Of a stretch of DNA of 64,000 nucleotides, positions 63,298-64,000 are shown piece by piece. The DNA is from Isochrysis galbana (Eukaryota; Haptophyta; Isochrysidales; Isochrysidaceae). The DNA lies in assembly GCA_018136815.1 (NCBI GenBank), contig CM030931.1:9356629-9420628 (forward strand), written 5' to 3'. Made by a program: the position numbers and the translations under genes. Within the stretch, counting starts at the first letter, position 1. The number at the start of each line of letters is the position of its first letter. The notes beneath the pieces were generated by a model that ran no database searches, was not told the origin of the DNA, and worked only from the letters and a program-made list of their open reading frames with translations.

Positions 63298-64000
63298 ATG
63301 GCTTGGCACCGCTCTGCCGCCACGATCGTTCTCGAGTCCGAGGACCTGCTCGCGCTGCTCTTCCGCTCGGCCGGCGACCTGCGCACTCTCTCTGCAGCCG
63401 CCAGCGTCTGCCGCGGCTGGCGGGCCGTCGCAAGTGTCGAGCGGGAGCGGCTTCAATGCCTCAAGCACCATCTCTCCTTTGGCAGCCGTGGGAAGGCCGC
63501 ACATAGGATGGACCACCCGGGAGCGATCGTCGCGCTGCCGCCACTTCCTGCGCCGCCAGACGCGCCGGAATGGACCGGCCGCCACCTGCTCGTCTGCGAG
63601 CATGGCCGCTTCCGCCTGCTGCGGCGACCTACGGCTGCGGACAGCGCCCAACTCCACGAGCAATTCGCCTACAAATCGCGCCCACTGGGCGCAACGAGCC
63701 GTCTCCGATTCCCCATCGGCCAGCTCCCCTTTACGTTTCGGGGCTCGACGCTACCGTCGAGCATGGCCTTATCTGAGGACGGCCAGCGGCTGTATCTCTC
63801 CGACTTTGGCGCGAACCGTGTGATCAGCTGCAGCATACCGCGCAATTACGTCGAGTCCCAAATCGACTTCCTGTCGTGGGGGTGGCGGTATCTCTGTTCC
63901 ATCGGCGGAAGCGATTCCGAGCAAGAAGGGCACGTATCACGCACTCTCAGCTGGGCCAATGATCTGACGCGAGAACCGCCGGAAGGCTGCACGCCTTTGG
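63298..64000 (+). CDS. F-box protein with NHL/beta-propeller-like region (truncated by window end)
   Basis: Open from ATG 63298 to the window end (234 codons, no stop). Residues 14-45 (LESEDLLALLFRSAGDLRTL, SAAASVCRGWRAVA) form an F-box, the SKP1-binding helix bundle of SCF ubiquitin ligases. A ~100-residue linker follows. At about 158-180, LPSSMALSEDGQRLYLSDFG then ANRVI matches one NHL-type blade (P.g.a...dG..lyV.D..n.Ri), so a propeller for substrate binding probably continues beyond the window. The role in a ubiquitin ligase is inferred from the domain pair. Confidence 0.75.
   Translation, partial: MAWHRSAATIVLESEDLLALLFRSAGDLRTLSAAASVCRGWRAVASVERERLQCLKHHLSFGSRGKAAHRMDHPGAIVALPPLPAPPDAPEWTGRHLLVCEHGRFRLLRRPTAADSAQLHEQFAYKSRPLGATSRLRFPIGQLPFTFRGSTLPSSMALSEDGQRLYLSDFGANRVISCSIPRNYVESQIDFLSWGWRYLCSIGGSDSEQEGHVSRTLSWANDLTREPPEGCTPL

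Overview
This is a window of a eukaryotic nuclear genome. Coding regions are GC-rich and split by short GT-AG introns (about 70-430 bp). Intergenic DNA is packed with mono- and dinucleotide tracts and degenerate transposable elements. A nuclear sigma-70 gene with a hydrophobic signal peptide ahead of a plastid-type presequence points to an alga with a complex (secondary) plastid. A haptophyte-like alga is my best guess; that is inference, as no rRNA or other taxonomic marker is present. A 100-N run at 34217-34316 is an assembly gap.

Host genes I can support, left to right: a two-exon RG-rich coiled-coil protein (1250-2411, -); a seven-exon protein with about nine copies of an F-x-P-x-[IV] motif (6482-10478, +); a five-exon TFIIB/BRF-family factor (13011-16886, +); a plastid sigma factor (20097-21491, -); an ALG3 mannosyltransferase (45449-46765, -); a small membrane protein (48087-48575, +); a three-exon MAPKK-type kinase (49604-51478, -); a B4GALT7-like galactosyltransferase (53022-53993, +); a Cys-rich secreted-type fragment (57371-57784, +); a multi-exon proline racemase/hydroxyproline epimerase (58553-60083, -); and the start of an F-box/NHL protein that runs off the window (63298 onward, +).

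Mobile elements fill the rest. A complete Ty1/copia element (25175-32680, -) has 613-615-bp LTRs and a GTTGC target duplication. The sequence left of the N gap and right of it is the same 9.0 kb, so the second 'copy' (34317-43329) is most likely one locus assembled twice. A 1.42-kb hAT element (60310-61733) and a 506-bp hAT-type MITE (62123-62628) each carry intact 8-bp target duplications. There are also two copies of a TA-flanked MITE, fragments of another copia, a Ty3/gypsy reverse transcriptase, a LINE 3' end and a hAT dimerisation domain, and a retroposon family with a conserved terminal hairpin and 15-17-bp target duplications. A leucine-rich-repeat gene appears to have been broken into three pieces (25.0, 43.3 and 44.4-44.7 kb) by these insertions.

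The most interesting item is a short minus-strand reading frame at 11652-11876 that looks like the RuvC-I region of a Fanzor (eukaryotic TnpB-like, RNA-guided nuclease). It is only a fragment. The remaining host genes have unrelated housekeeping roles (transcription, N- and O-glycan synthesis, signalling, amino-acid metabolism) and do not form a cluster.
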